Shown: positions 19,784 to 28,473 of the stretch, in pieces
How positions within the stretch are numbered: the stretch's first letter is position 1
How the letters are laid out: each line of letters opens with the position of its first letter
Assembly: GCA_963742795.1 (NCBI GenBank)
Contig: CAVUNL010000012.1
Coordinates: 129,571 to 193,570, forward strand
DNA from: Palsa-504 sp963742795
GTDB lineage: Bacteria; Actinomycetota; Actinomycetes; Streptosporangiales; Streptosporangiaceae
DNA length: 64,000 nucleotides
Reading direction: 5' to 3'
Notes under the pieces: model-generated
Seen by the model: only the letters and a program-made list of their open reading frames with translations
Told to the model about the DNA's origin: nothing
The model's database searches: none
Translations under genes and position numbers: made by a program

Positions 19784-20785
19784 ATGCGTATCGGACTCAT
19801 CGGAGTGGGGCGGATCGGCGTGTTGCACGCCAGCACGCTGCGCGGACTGCCGGGGGTTGACTCGCTGATGATCACGGACGCGGACCTGGGCCGGGCGCGG
19901 GAGGTGGCCGGGCGGTTCGGGGCGCAGACGGCCGGGTCGGTGACCGAACTGCTCGAGGCGGGCATCGACGGGCTGGTCATCGCGGCGCCGACCGGGACGC
20001 ATCCGGAGCTGATCAAGCGGGGCGTGCAGGCCGGGGTACCAGTGTTCTGCGAGAAGCCAGTCGCGCCCGATGTGGAAGGCACACTGGACGTGATCAAGTC
20101 CACCAGCGGGAGCGCGGCGGCGGTGCAGATCGGGTTCCAGCGGCGGTTCGACGCCGGGTTCCGGGCGGCCCGTGAGGCGGCGCGGTCGGGGTCGCTCGGC
20201 TGGCTCCATACGATCAGGTCGACGACGTTCGATGCGGCGCCGCCACCGGCCGGGTACATCTCGGGGTCGGGCGGGATCTTCCGCGACTGCGCGGTGCACG
20301 ACTTCGACGCGATCCGCTGGGTGTCCGGCCGCGAGGTCGTGCAGGTGTACGCGACGGGCGCGAACCGGGGCGAGGAGTTCTTCCGGACCGCCGGAGACGT
20401 CGACACGGCCAGCGCCACGCTGATCCTCGACGACGGCACGCTGGCCGTGGTGTCCTGCGGCCGGTACAACGACGCGGGGCACGACGTGCGGTTCGAAGTG
20501 CTCGGCTCCGCGGGCAGCGTCTGCGCCGGGCTGGACGACCGGATGCCGCTGCGCTCGGCCGATCCGGGCGAGAGCTTCCCGGCTGGACCACCTCATCGCG
20601 ACTTCATGGGGCGGTTCGGGGACGCGTACGTGGCCGAGCTGGCCGCGTTCATCGGGGTCGCCGCCGAGCGGACGGCGAGCCCGTGCACGCTGGAGGACGC
20701 CCTGGAGGCGTTCTACGTGGCCGAGGCGTGCGAGCGGTCCCGGCACCGCCAGCAGCCGGTGCTGGTGGCCGAGGTCCGCCGGTGA
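19784..20785 (+). CDS. iolG: Inositol 2-dehydrogenase (Gfo/Idh/MocA family)
   Basis: NAD-dependent oxidation of myo-inositol to 2-keto-myo-inositol. The 333-residue protein begins with the Rossmann motif RIGLIGVGRIGVLHAS and contains the family EKP motif in PVFCEKPVAPDV and the substrate-site region GIFRDCAVHDFDAIRWVSG with the catalytic Asp/His pair. GAGGA sits 5 bases before the chosen ATG; a longer frame upstream is not supported. It is the first gene of the iolG-iolC-iolB-iolD run, overlapping iolC by four bases, and this context supports the inositol assignment. Confidence 0.88.
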   Translation: MRIGLIGVGRIGVLHASTLRGLPGVDSLMITDADLGRAREVAGRFGAQTAGSVTELLEAGIDGLVIAAPTGTHPELIKRGVQAGVPVFCEKPVAPDVEGTLDVIKSTSGSAAAVQIGFQRRFDAGFRAAREAARSGSLGWLHTIRSTTFDAAPPPAGYISGSGGIFRDCAVHDFDAIRWVSGREVVQVYATGANRGEEFFRTAGDVDTASATLILDDGTLAVVSCGRYNDAGHDVRFEVLGSAGSVCAGLDDRMPLRSADPGESFPAGPPHRDFMGRFGDAYVAELAAFIGVAAERTASPCTLEDALEAFYVAEACERSRHRQQPVLVAEVRR

Positions 20786-21726
20786 GCTACGACGTGCTCA
20801 CCATGGGCCGGGTCGGGGTGGACATCTACCCGCTGCAGACCGGGGTCGGGCTGGAGGACGTCGAGACGTTCGGGAAGTTCCTGGGCGGCAGCGCGACGAA
20901 CGTCGCGGTCGCCGCGGCCCGGCACGGCAGAACGTCCGCGGTCATCACCCGGACCGGCGCGGATCCGTTCGGCCGTTTCGTGCACCGGGCCCTGGGCGAG
21001 TTCGGCGTGGACGACGCGTTCGTGACCGCCGTGCCGGAACTGCCCACCCCGGTGACGTTCTGCGAGATCTTCCCGCCCGACGACTTCCCGATCTGGTTCT
21101 ACCGCTACCCCAAGGCGCCCGACCTGGAGATCAAGCCGGAAGAGATCCCGGTGGCCGAGGTCCAGAAGGCCCGGCTGTTCTGGGCCACAGTGACCGGGCT
21201 GTGTGCTGAGCCGAGCCGCGCCGCGCATCACGCGGCCTGGCAGGCTCGTAGCAGATCCCCGCTGACAGTATTGGACCTCGACTACCGGCCGGTCTTCTGG
21301 GCCTCGCGGGAGGAGGCCCGCGAACAGGTCCGGGCCGCGCTCCCCCACGTCACCGTGGCCGTCGGCAACCTGGACGAGGTGGACACCGCGGTCGGCACGC
21401 GGGACGCGCGGGCCGCGGCCGAGGCGCTGCTGGAGGCGGGCGTGGAGCTCGCGGTGGTCAAGCAGGGCCCGGCGGGGGTGTACGCGCGGACCAAGGACGA
21501 GGAGGTCGAGATCCCGCCGATCCGGGTCGAGGTGGTCAACGGGATCGGCGCTGGCGACGGATTCGGCGGCGCGCTGTGCCACGGGCTGCTGACCGGGTGG
21601 CCGCTGGAGCGGATCATCACCTTCGCCAACGCGGCCGGGGCGATCGTCACCACCCGGCTGGAGTGCTCCTCGGCGATGCCGACGACCGAAGAGGTCGAGA
21701 ACTTCCTGCGGGGGGCGTTTGGGTGA
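20782..21726 (+). CDS. iolC: 5-dehydro-2-deoxygluconokinase
   Basis: PfkB-family kinase that phosphorylates 5-dehydro-2-deoxygluconate in myo-inositol catabolism. The 314-residue product has the IolC N-terminus YDVLTMGRVGVDIYPLQTG, the PfkB motif GKFLGGSATNVAVAAARHG, and the C-terminal NGIGAGDGFGGALCHGLL carrying the catalytic Asp. Translation starts at the GTG overlapping the iolG stop (GTGA). Sixty bases separate it from iolB. Confidence 0.94.
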   Translation: MSYDVLTMGRVGVDIYPLQTGVGLEDVETFGKFLGGSATNVAVAAARHGRTSAVITRTGADPFGRFVHRALGEFGVDDAFVTAVPELPTPVTFCEIFPPDDFPIWFYRYPKAPDLEIKPEEIPVAEVQKARLFWATVTGLCAEPSRAAHHAAWQARSRSPLTVLDLDYRPVFWASREEAREQVRAALPHVTVAVGNLDEVDTAVGTRDARAAAEALLEAGVELAVVKQGPAGVYARTKDEEVEIPPIRVEVVNGIGAGDGFGGALCHGLLTGWPLERIITFANAAGAIVTTRLECSSAMPTTEEVENFLRGAFG

Positions 21727-21786
21727 AGAAGCGTTCGCGGCGGCGGGCGCCGCGTGCGCGCTGGTCCACGATGTTACGGTTCGGCC

Positions 21787-22671
21787 ATGACGATCCAGAA
21801 TGAGACTTTGGACTGGCATTTCCCGGCCGGGAGCACGGCCGACGGACCGGAGATCGTGCGTATCACGCCCGAGGTGGCCCGGTGGGGGTACAGCGGCCTG
21901 CGCGTACTGGACCTGGCCGCGGGAGAGGTCGAGCTGGGCGACACCGGCGGGAACGAGATGATCGTGCTGCCGCTGACCGGCTCCTGCGGCGTGGACACCG
22001 ACGCCGGCGGCGCGGATCTGGCCGGCCGGGCCGACGTGTTCTCCGCGGTCACCGACTGCGCGTACGTGCCCCGGGATACCGCCTACCGGATCAGCACCGA
22101 GCAGGGCGGCCGGTTCGCGCTGGCCAGCGCCCGGTCCGACGCGGAGGGACTGCCGTTCCGGCACGTGAAGGCGGACGAGGTCCGGGTCGAGATACGCGGC
22201 GCCGGGGCCTGCTCGCGGCGGGTCAACAACTTCGGCACCCCGGACGTGCTGGAGGCCGACCGGCTGATCGCGTGCGAGGTGTTCACCCCGGCCGGGAACT
22301 GGTCGTCGTTCCCGCCGCACAAGCACGACACCGAGCGGCCCGGCGAGTCGGTCCTGGAGGAGATCTACTACTTCGAGGTGGCGGACGGGCCGTCCGGCCC
22401 GGGCCTGGCCTACCAGCGGGTGTACGGCACGCCGGATCGGCACGCCGACGTCCTGGCCGAGGTGCGCAGCGGGGACGTGGTGATCATCCCGCACGGCTGG
22501 CACGGCCCGTCGATGGCGGTGCCCGGCTACGACCTGTACTACCTGAACGTGATGGCCGGACCCGGCCGCCGGGAGTGGCTGATCTGCGACGATCCGGCGC
22601 ACTCCTGGGTGCGCGAGCAGTGGAAGAACCAGCCGGTCGATCCCCGGGTGACCACCTGGAGCACGCCATGA
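21787..22671 (+). CDS. iolB: 5-deoxy-glucuronate isomerase
   Basis: Cupin-fold isomerase converting 5-deoxy-D-glucuronate to 5-dehydro-2-deoxy-D-gluconate, the step before IolC. Diagnostic stretches are WHFPAGSTADGP, FTPAGNWSSFPPHKHD (metal-binding His), LEEIYYFEVADGPSGPGL and VVIIPHGWHGPSMAVPGYDL. Its length of 294 residues is normal. The gene overlaps iolD by four bases (ATGA). Confidence 0.95.
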   Translation: MTIQNETLDWHFPAGSTADGPEIVRITPEVARWGYSGLRVLDLAAGEVELGDTGGNEMIVLPLTGSCGVDTDAGGADLAGRADVFSAVTDCAYVPRDTAYRISTEQGGRFALASARSDAEGLPFRHVKADEVRVEIRGAGACSRRVNNFGTPDVLEADRLIACEVFTPAGNWSSFPPHKHDTERPGESVLEEIYYFEVADGPSGPGLAYQRVYGTPDRHADVLAEVRSGDVVIIPHGWHGPSMAVPGYDLYYLNVMAGPGRREWLICDDPAHSWVREQWKNQPVDPRVTTWSTP

Positions 22672-24542
22672 CGACGGTACGGCTGACGGTCGGGCAGGCG
22701 GTGGTGCGCTTCCTGGCCGCGCAGCGCAGCGAGCGCGACGGCACCGAGCACCGGCTCATCGAGGGGTGCTTCGGCATCTTCGGGCACGGCAACGTGGCGG
22801 GTCTGGGCCAGGGCCTGCTGGAGGCGGAGCTGGGTCACGACGGCGGGCTGAAGTACCTGCAGGGACGCAACGAGCAGGCCATGGTGCACGCCGCCGCGGC
22901 GTTCGCCCGGACCCGGAACCGGATGTCCACGCTGGCCTGCACGTCCTCGATCGGGCCCGGCGCGACGAACATGGTCACCGGGGCGGCGCTGGCCACCATC
23001 AACCGGCTGCCGGTGCTGCTGCTGCCGGGAGACGTCTTCGCCACCCGGGTGGCCGACCCGGTGCTGCAGCAGCTCGAGGACCCGTCCGGCCAGGACATCA
23101 GCGTCAACGACGCGTTCCGGCCGGTGTCCCGGTTCTTCGACCGCATCTGGCGGCCGGAGCAGCTGCCGTCGGCCCTGCTGGCCGCGATGCGGGTGCTGAC
23201 CGACCCGGCCGAGACCGGAGCGGTGACCCTGGCGATGCCGCAGGACGTGCAGGCGGAGGCGTACGACTGGCCCGCCGAGCTGTTCCGCGAGCGGATCTGG
23301 CACATCCCCCGCACGCCGCCGGACGCGGCAGCCGTGGCCCGCGCGGCCGAGGTGATCCGGTCCGCGAAGCGGCCGCTTATCGTGGCCGGCGGCGGGGTCG
23401 TGTACTCCGAGGCCACCCAGGCGCTGAAGGCGTTCGCCGAGACGTTCGGCATCCCGGTCGGCCAGACCCAGGCCGGCAAGGGCACGATGCGCTCCGATGA
23501 CCCGCTGTGCGCGGGCGCGATCGGCGCTACCGGGACCACCGCGGCCAACGACCTGGCCGCCCAGGCCGACGTGGTGATCGGCATCGGCACCCGGTGGAGC
23601 GACTTCACCACCGCCTCCCGCACCGCGTTCGCCGAGCCGGGAGTGCGGTTCGTCAACATCAACGTGGCGTCGTTCGACGCGGCCAAGCAGTCCGGGGTGG
23701 CCGTGGTGGCCGACGCCCGGGCCGCGCTGGACGCCCTGGCCCTGGTTGTGGCCGGGTGGAAAGCCGAGTCCGCCTACCGTACCCGGGCCGCCGAGCTGGC
23801 GGCCCGGTGGCAGGCCACGGTGGAGGCCGCCTACACCACGCGGCACCAGCCGCGGCCCGCGCAGGCCGAGGTCATCGGGGTGGTCAACGAGGTCTCCGGG
23901 GAGCGGGACGTCGTGCTGTGCGCGGCCGGATCGATGCCCGGGGACCTGCACAAGCTGTGGCGCACCCGCGATCCCGGCGGCTACCACGTCGAGTACGGCT
24001 ACTCATGCATGGGGTACGAGATCGCGGGCGGGCTCGGGGCCAAGCTGGCCGCCCCGGACCGAGAGGTGTTCGTCATGGTCGGCGACGGCTCGTACCTGAT
24101 GATGGCCACCGAGCTGGTCACCGCGGTGCAGGAGGGGGTCAAACTGGTCGTGGTCTGCGTGGACAACCACGGGTTCGCCTCGATCGGGAACCTGTCGGAG
24201 TCGGTCGGCTCGCAGCGATTCGGCACCAGCTACCGGTACCGCAGCCCCGACGGGCGGCTCGACGGCGGGTTCCTGCCCGTCGACCTGGCCGCCAACGCCG
24301 CCAGCCTGGGTGTGTACGTACTGCGCACGCGGACCATCGAGGAGTTCAGCCGGGCGCTGGTCAAGGCCCGGGCCGCGGACCGGACCACGCTGGTGTACAT
24401 CGAGACCGACCCGCTGCTGAGCGCACCGTCCAGCGACGCGTGGTGGGACGTGCCGGTGGCCGAGGTGGCCGAGGTGGCCAGCACCCGGGACGCCCGGGCC
24501 AGCTACGAGAAGGCCAAGGAGCGCCAGCGACCTTACCTGTGA
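22668..24542 (+). CDS. iolD: 3D-(3,5/4)-trihydroxycyclohexane-1,2-dione hydrolase
   Basis: ThDP-dependent ring-opening enzyme of inositol catabolism. The 624-residue product shows the IolD stretch LIEGCFGIFGHGNVAGLG, the substrate-side GRNEQAMVHAAAAFAR with the ThDP glutamate, and the ThDP-binding region starting at VMVGDGSYLMMATELV and ending with VVVCVDNHGFASIGNL. The ATG at 22668 is set by the four-base overlap with iolB; the frame is open much further upstream but only as iolB shadow. It is the last gene of this operon. iolA and iolE are not adjacent. Confidence 0.95.
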   Translation: MTTVRLTVGQAVVRFLAAQRSERDGTEHRLIEGCFGIFGHGNVAGLGQGLLEAELGHDGGLKYLQGRNEQAMVHAAAAFARTRNRMSTLACTSSIGPGATNMVTGAALATINRLPVLLLPGDVFATRVADPVLQQLEDPSGQDISVNDAFRPVSRFFDRIWRPEQLPSALLAAMRVLTDPAETGAVTLAMPQDVQAEAYDWPAELFRERIWHIPRTPPDAAAVARAAEVIRSAKRPLIVAGGGVVYSEATQALKAFAETFGIPVGQTQAGKGTMRSDDPLCAGAIGATGTTAANDLAAQADVVIGIGTRWSDFTTASRTAFAEPGVRFVNINVASFDAAKQSGVAVVADARAALDALALVVAGWKAESAYRTRAAELAARWQATVEAAYTTRHQPRPAQAEVIGVVNEVSGERDVVLCAAGSMPGDLHKLWRTRDPGGYHVEYGYSCMGYEIAGGLGAKLAAPDREVFVMVGDGSYLMMATELVTAVQEGVKLVVVCVDNHGFASIGNLSESVGSQRFGTSYRYRSPDGRLDGGFLPVDLAANAASLGVYVLRTRTIEEFSRALVKARAADRTTLVYIETDPLLSAPSSDAWWDVPVAEVAEVASTRDARASYEKAKERQRPYL

Positions 24543-24582
24543 GGGGCGCAAGCAGTATGGCCCGTTCGGCATAAAAAAGGGG

Positions 24583-24840
24583 TCAGCGGCGCCGGTGTGA
24601 GGGGACGTCCTTACCGAGGCTGCGCTGCGGGCTCGCGACCGGGGCCTTGTCCCAGAGCATCGATTCGAGCGGGCCGTTGAAACAGTGCCCGCGCGGGCAC
24701 CGGATCTTGACGCTCTCCAGCGGCCCGTCGGTGGACCGCATCGCGTACCGGTACTCCACCGCGGCCGGGAGGCCGCACCGGGCCGCGCCGGTCCGGTCCA
24801 GGTAGGCCGGGCAGTCGAGAAACATCACGCTGGTATCCAT
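24583..24840 (-). CDS. Small Cys-containing protein, unknown function
   Basis: An 85-residue protein starting MDTSVMFLDCPAYLDRTG. Four cysteines (10, 22, 48, 53) and His52 in IRCPRGHCFNGPLES look like a possible zinc ribbon. Small proteins of this layout are widespread in actinomycetes without assigned function. A longer frame reaching 25068 would run through the repeat region and is not supported; GGGGG lies just upstream of the chosen ATG. It is convergent with iolD. Confidence 0.7.
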   Translation of the reverse strand: MDTSVMFLDCPAYLDRTGAARCGLPAAVEYRYAMRSTDGPLESVKIRCPRGHCFNGPLESMLWDKAPVASPQRSLGKDVPSHRRR

Positions 24841-24948
24841 CGGAAACCCCCGTTCCCGTTCGGTTGCTAGGTACGCCCTGCCAATTCGGAGGGCGGGACG
24901 GTGACGCTGATACAGGGCTCTTGCCGGATTGCGTCCCGAACCCGGAAA

Positions 24949-25057
24949 TGGGGCTTGTGGCACCCATGCCCCGATAGATGGGGCTTGCGGCCCACGCACC
25001 CCACGCGTGGGTTGCGGTCGTTTGGGGCTTGTGGCACCCATGCCCCGATGGATGGGG
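24949..25057. repeat. Mosaic intergenic repeat: 35-bp direct repeat flanking a near-perfect palindrome
   Basis: Two 35-base copies at 24949-24983 and 25023-25057 (beginning TGGGGCTTGTGGCACCCATG) differ at one position. Each contains the inverted repeat GCCCC-7 bases-GGGGC or a close variant. Between them lies the palindrome CCCACGCGTGGG, which extends with one mismatch to 22 bases starting with CGCA and ending with TGCG. The whole element lies between the SRPBCC gene and the small Cys protein gene, both on the minus strand, and has no coding signal. Confidence 0.8.
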
Positions 25058-25086
25058 TTGTGGACCACAAGCCTCTGACAGACGGG

Positions 25087-25527
25087 CTAGAACGCTCCGT
25101 CCTCGAGGAGCGTGCGCAGGTTCTCGGCGGCGGTCTCGAAGTGCTTCTTGGTTAGCCGGACCAGGAGGGGCTCGGCGACCTTGAAGAAGCCGCGGCTTTC
25201 GCCCCGGTAGAAGCTGGTGACCTGGGTACCGCCGTCGACCGGCTCCAGCGTGGTGTCGATCTCGATGTGGAACGGCCCGCTGGTGCTCTTGGTGGCGAAC
25301 TGCTTGTTCTCGGCCAGCGCGGTGCAGACCGCGGGCGATGCGTAGGCCCGGCCCAGGAACGTTCCCTGGTAAAGGAGCGCGGACCCCGGCTCCAGAGGGC
25401 CGTCGCTGGTGATGCGAGCCTCAGATAGCCCAGGCGTCCATACCGGCGCCTTGACCACGTCCTGGATGACGGCGAAGACCTCATCGACGGGACGGCCGAT
25501 GACGGTGACGATCGTGAACTCGTTCAT
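25087..25527 (-). CDS. SRPBCC (START-like) superfamily protein
   Basis: A 146-residue protein of the polyketide cyclase/SRPBCC fold, a hydrophobic-ligand-binding barrel. The N-terminal VIGRPVDEVFAVIQDVVKAP and VWTPGLSEARI, the middle LEPVDGGTQVTSFYRGE, and a long C-terminal helix (KHFETAAENLRTLLED) define it. The fold gives no substrate. It is alone on its strand, upstream of the mosaic repeat, with a 315-base intergenic region before the divergent permease. Confidence 0.85.
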   Translation of the reverse strand: MNEFTIVTVIGRPVDEVFAVIQDVVKAPVWTPGLSEARITSDGPLEPGSALLYQGTFLGRAYASPAVCTALAENKQFATKSTSGPFHIEIDTTLEPVDGGTQVTSFYRGESRGFFKVAEPLLVRLTKKHFETAAENLRTLLEDGAF

Positions 25528-25717
25528 GATCTCTCGTGCCTCCTTGCACGTTGGTGCTTGTTGAAGGCCACGCTACGGAGCGGTCGTTACCGCATCGTTA
25601 CGGCAATTCGGAAAGAATGGCCGAAAAGGACGCCGTCGTCTTTCGGTGCGGCATGGCACGGCTTTGCCGACGCGCGTCCGGCTTTTGTTACCTAGTAGAG
25701 CCGTATGTTCGTAGGTA

Positions 25718-25754
25718 TTGACAATCTCTTGTCCTGGCCTGACCATGAGGTCAG
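25718..25754 (+). promoter_or_regulatory. Candidate promoter and operator of the permease operon
   Basis: A consensus -35 hexamer TTGACA (25718-25723) is followed by the perfect palindrome CTGACC-ATGA-GGTCAG (25739-25754), which would cover the -10 position. No good -10 hexamer is visible. The rest of the intergenic stretch 25528-25842 shows nothing else. Confidence 0.35.
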
Positions 25755-25842
25755 CCTGAGGAGCCGTCTGGGCTGGTAGAGCATCCTGCCGCCCGGCTCT
25801 GGCATTCCTCGCCGTGGTGATGCTGTGGCTGGAGGTAGGCCA

Positions 25843-27498
25843 GTGACTAGTAGTGAAGCATCAGTTCCTGCAGGAGCGGCCAAGACCGGGGGTACCGAGT
25901 CCACCCGGCTGTTCATCCGGCAGACGTCGGGTCTCGTGCGCGAGCTGGGGATCCCGGCGGCAACCGGCATCTCGCTGGCGTCCGTCGCCGTGGTCAACAC
26001 GTTCATCAACTTCAACGCCGGGCTGACGGACTTCACCAAGTCCGACATGTACCTGCCCCTGGTGGCCGCCGCGGTCATCTGGCTGGTGGCCATGTTCGCC
26101 TACCGCTACCTGCTGCGCGCGGTGCCGAGAGCGGGCGGCGAGTACGTGTACCTGTCCCGCATCGTCTCACCCGCGGCAGGCTCGGTCGCCGGACTCGGCA
26201 TCGCCGTGGTGTTCACCTACGTGCTGTCGACCAACGCGCACTTCGCCGCGCAGTTCACCCCGTTCATGCTCAGCGGGCTCGGCGCGGCGTTCCACAGCAC
26301 CGCGGTGGCCAACGCGGGAAACCACCTGACCAGCAACATCGCCATCGCCTGGCTCAGCGTCGCGGTCATGCTGATCGTCGCGGCGCTGTCGCTGTTCTCG
26401 GTCAAGATCGTGGCCCGGATCATCTTCTGGCTGATCGTCCTGCAGGTCCTGGCGTTTCTCGTGCTGATCGGGATGCTGGCCTTCAACTCGCACGCCGACT
26501 TCACCTCGGCGCTGGCCACCTACAGCAACCACCCGGGCGCCTTCCAGGACATCATCTCGACGGCCAAGTCCAACGGGGTGGTGTTCGGCACCTCGATCGC
26601 GTCCGCGGTGGCGATCATCCCGTTCATGGTGCTCAACTACAACGGCGTCCTGTACTCCTACTATGTCGGCGGCGAGCTGCGGCGCCCGGGCCGCACCTAC
26701 CTGTACGCCTCGGCGATCAGCATCGGCGTGCTCGTCGTGCTGTGGATCGGCGTCTGGGCCCTGCTGCGCGCGCGGGCCGGCTTGACCTTCATGCAGGCGC
26801 AGGCCAACTTGGGCGTGATCAACCCCACTGCGTACGGGAAGATCACCAGCCTGAGCTCGGTGGCCGGCGGCCTGGGCTACGGAATGGTGCTGTCCAGCGA
26901 TCCCATTACCAAGATCCTGTTCGCGACCGCGGTGCCACTGGCCGAGATCGCGGTCAACCTGGCCTTCCTGACCGTCACCACGCGTGTCCTGTTCGCCCAG
27001 GCCTTCGACCGGCTGCTGCCGGTGGGCATGGCCAAGATCTCAGATCGCAACCACGCGCCGAATGTCGCCATCGGCGTCGTGCTCGTGATCGGCATCGGGT
27101 TCTGCTTCTTGACCAGCCTGGTCAGCCTGGGCAGCATCGTCGCCCTGCAGAGCCTGTTCTTCGCGCTGATCCTGCTGGCCGGCGGCATCGCGGCCACCGC
27201 GCTCCCGATGCGCCGGGCCGACCTGATCCCGACGCCGGGCCTGCCGGACGACGCCCGGCGCAGCTGGCTGCGGAAGGTCGCGCTGGTCGGCGGAGCCACC
27301 ACGGTGCTCGCCCTGTTCACCGTGTACGAGCTGATCGCGCACTCCAGCGTGTACGGCAAGTTCAGCTGGGAGTCGATCCTCACGCTGGTGATCGTGCTCG
27401 GCGCCGGACCGGTGATCTACCTGATCGCCCGGCAGGTGCGCAGACAGCGCAACTCGCTCGACCTGGACATGGCCATGCGCGAACTTCCGCCGGAGTAG
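25843..27498 (+). CDS. APC-family amino acid/polyamine permease
   Basis: A 551-residue membrane transporter with about 12-14 helices. The first helix region LGIPAATGISLASVAVVNTF and the conserved RAVPRAGGEYVYLSRIVSPA identify the amino acid-polyamine-organocation superfamily. The GTG at 25843 was preferred because GGAGG lies 8 bases upstream; an in-frame GTG at 25825 is the alternative. The next gene begins three bases after its stop. Substrate is unknown; the nearby inositol genes do not require an APC carrier, so it may serve another pathway. Confidence 0.88.
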   Translation: MTSSEASVPAGAAKTGGTESTRLFIRQTSGLVRELGIPAATGISLASVAVVNTFINFNAGLTDFTKSDMYLPLVAAAVIWLVAMFAYRYLLRAVPRAGGEYVYLSRIVSPAAGSVAGLGIAVVFTYVLSTNAHFAAQFTPFMLSGLGAAFHSTAVANAGNHLTSNIAIAWLSVAVMLIVAALSLFSVKIVARIIFWLIVLQVLAFLVLIGMLAFNSHADFTSALATYSNHPGAFQDIISTAKSNGVVFGTSIASAVAIIPFMVLNYNGVLYSYYVGGELRRPGRTYLYASAISIGVLVVLWIGVWALLRARAGLTFMQAQANLGVINPTAYGKITSLSSVAGGLGYGMVLSSDPITKILFATAVPLAEIAVNLAFLTVTTRVLFAQAFDRLLPVGMAKISDRNHAPNVAIGVVLVIGIGFCFLTSLVSLGSIVALQSLFFALILLAGGIAATALPMRRADLIPTPGLPDDARRSWLRKVALVGGATTVLALFTVYELIAHSSVYGKFSWESILTLVIVLGAGPVIYLIARQVRRQRNSLDLDMAMRELPPE

Positions 27499-27501
27499 CG
27501 G

Positions 27502-28473
27502 ATGTGGGGTAAGGCGAAGGGCTCGAAAAAGCGCGCGCTGCGCATCTACTTCGCCACCGACCTGCACGGCTCGGAGGTCTGCTTCCGCAAGTTCCTGGCC
27601 GCGGCCAAGGTCTACGAGGCGGACGTGATCATCTTGGGCGGCGACTTCGCGGGCAAGGCCATCGTCCCGGTGCTCACCGAGAACGGCTCCCTGCGGGCCC
27701 GGGTCGGCGGGGAGGAGGTAACCGTCCCCGAATCGGGATGGGAACGGCTCAGCGGCGACCTCGGCAAGGCCGGGCTCTATCCGGTCCGGATGGAGTCCGG
27801 CGAGCTGGCCCGTCTCTCGGGCGATGAAGCTGCGCTGGGCCGGTTGTTCCGCTGCGAGATCGCCGCGCAGATGCAGCGGTGGTGCGACCTGGCCGCCGAG
27901 CGGCTCGACCCGTCGGTGCGGTGCATCATCACGCCGGGCAACGACGACCCGGTGGACGCGGACCCGGTGATAGCGGCCCATCCGCGGGTCGAGTGCCCCG
28001 AGCTCGAGCTGTGCGACCTGGGCCCGGTCACCATGGCCAGCCTCGGGGTGGTGCCGACCACGCCGTGGAACACCGAGCGGGAGTGCTCGGAGGACGAACT
28101 GGGCAAGCAGATCGAGGAGATGCTGGAGCAGGTGCCTTCGGGTCAGCCGTGCATTGTGAACCTGCACTGCCCGCCGTACGCGTCGGGCCTGGACGACGCC
28201 CCGGAGCTTGACGACACGCTCAAGCCGGTGATCCGCGGCGGACGGCCCAGCATCATCCCGGTCGGCAGCCACGCGGTCCGCGACGCGATCAAGCGCTACC
28301 AGCCGGTGGTGGGCCTGCACGGGCACATCCACGAGTCGCGGGGCGCGCAGAAAATCGGCCGGACGCTGTGCGTCAACCCGGGCAGCGACTACTCCTCCGG
28401 AGTGCTACGCGGGGCCGTGATCGACCTCGCCCAGGATGGGTCCTGCCTGGACTTCCTGCTGACGACCGGATGA
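27502..28473 (+). CDS. Calcineurin-like metallophosphoesterase
   Basis: A 323-residue phosphoesterase with the full two-metal motif set: YFATDLHGSEVC (D-x-H), IILGGDFAGK (GD), ITPGNDDPVDAD (GNDD), VNLHCPPYASG and GLHGHIHESRGAQK (GHxH). It begins three bases after the permease stop and overlaps the next gene by four bases, so the three are probably co-transcribed. It carries a basic start (WGKAKGSKKRALR) and no signal peptide, so it acts in the cytosol. The substrate may be a nucleotide or phosphodiester and cannot be narrowed further. Confidence 0.9.
   Translation: MWGKAKGSKKRALRIYFATDLHGSEVCFRKFLAAAKVYEADVIILGGDFAGKAIVPVLTENGSLRARVGGEEVTVPESGWERLSGDLGKAGLYPVRMESGELARLSGDEAALGRLFRCEIAAQMQRWCDLAAERLDPSVRCIITPGNDDPVDADPVIAAHPRVECPELELCDLGPVTMASLGVVPTTPWNTERECSEDELGKQIEEMLEQVPSGQPCIVNLHCPPYASGLDDAPELDDTLKPVIRGGRPSIIPVGSHAVRDAIKRYQPVVGLHGHIHESRGAQKIGRTLCVNPGSDYSSGVLRGAVIDLAQDGSCLDFLLTTG

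Noticed and set aside
21882..24542. 886-codon extended version of iolD
   Set aside because: The extra N-terminal part is the iolB region read in another frame; the ATGA overlap at 22668 sets the real start.
24549..24583. Rho-independent terminator with the AAAAAA run after iolD
   Set aside because: The A-run is on the wrong strand for iolD, and the stem (GGCC..GGC) is only three to four pairs with a bulge; for the minus-strand small gene the T-run precedes rather than follows the stem.
25021..25057. Possible CRISPR-like repeat
   Set aside because: Only two copies, no regular spacer series and strong internal symmetry; better explained as an intergenic hairpin repeat.
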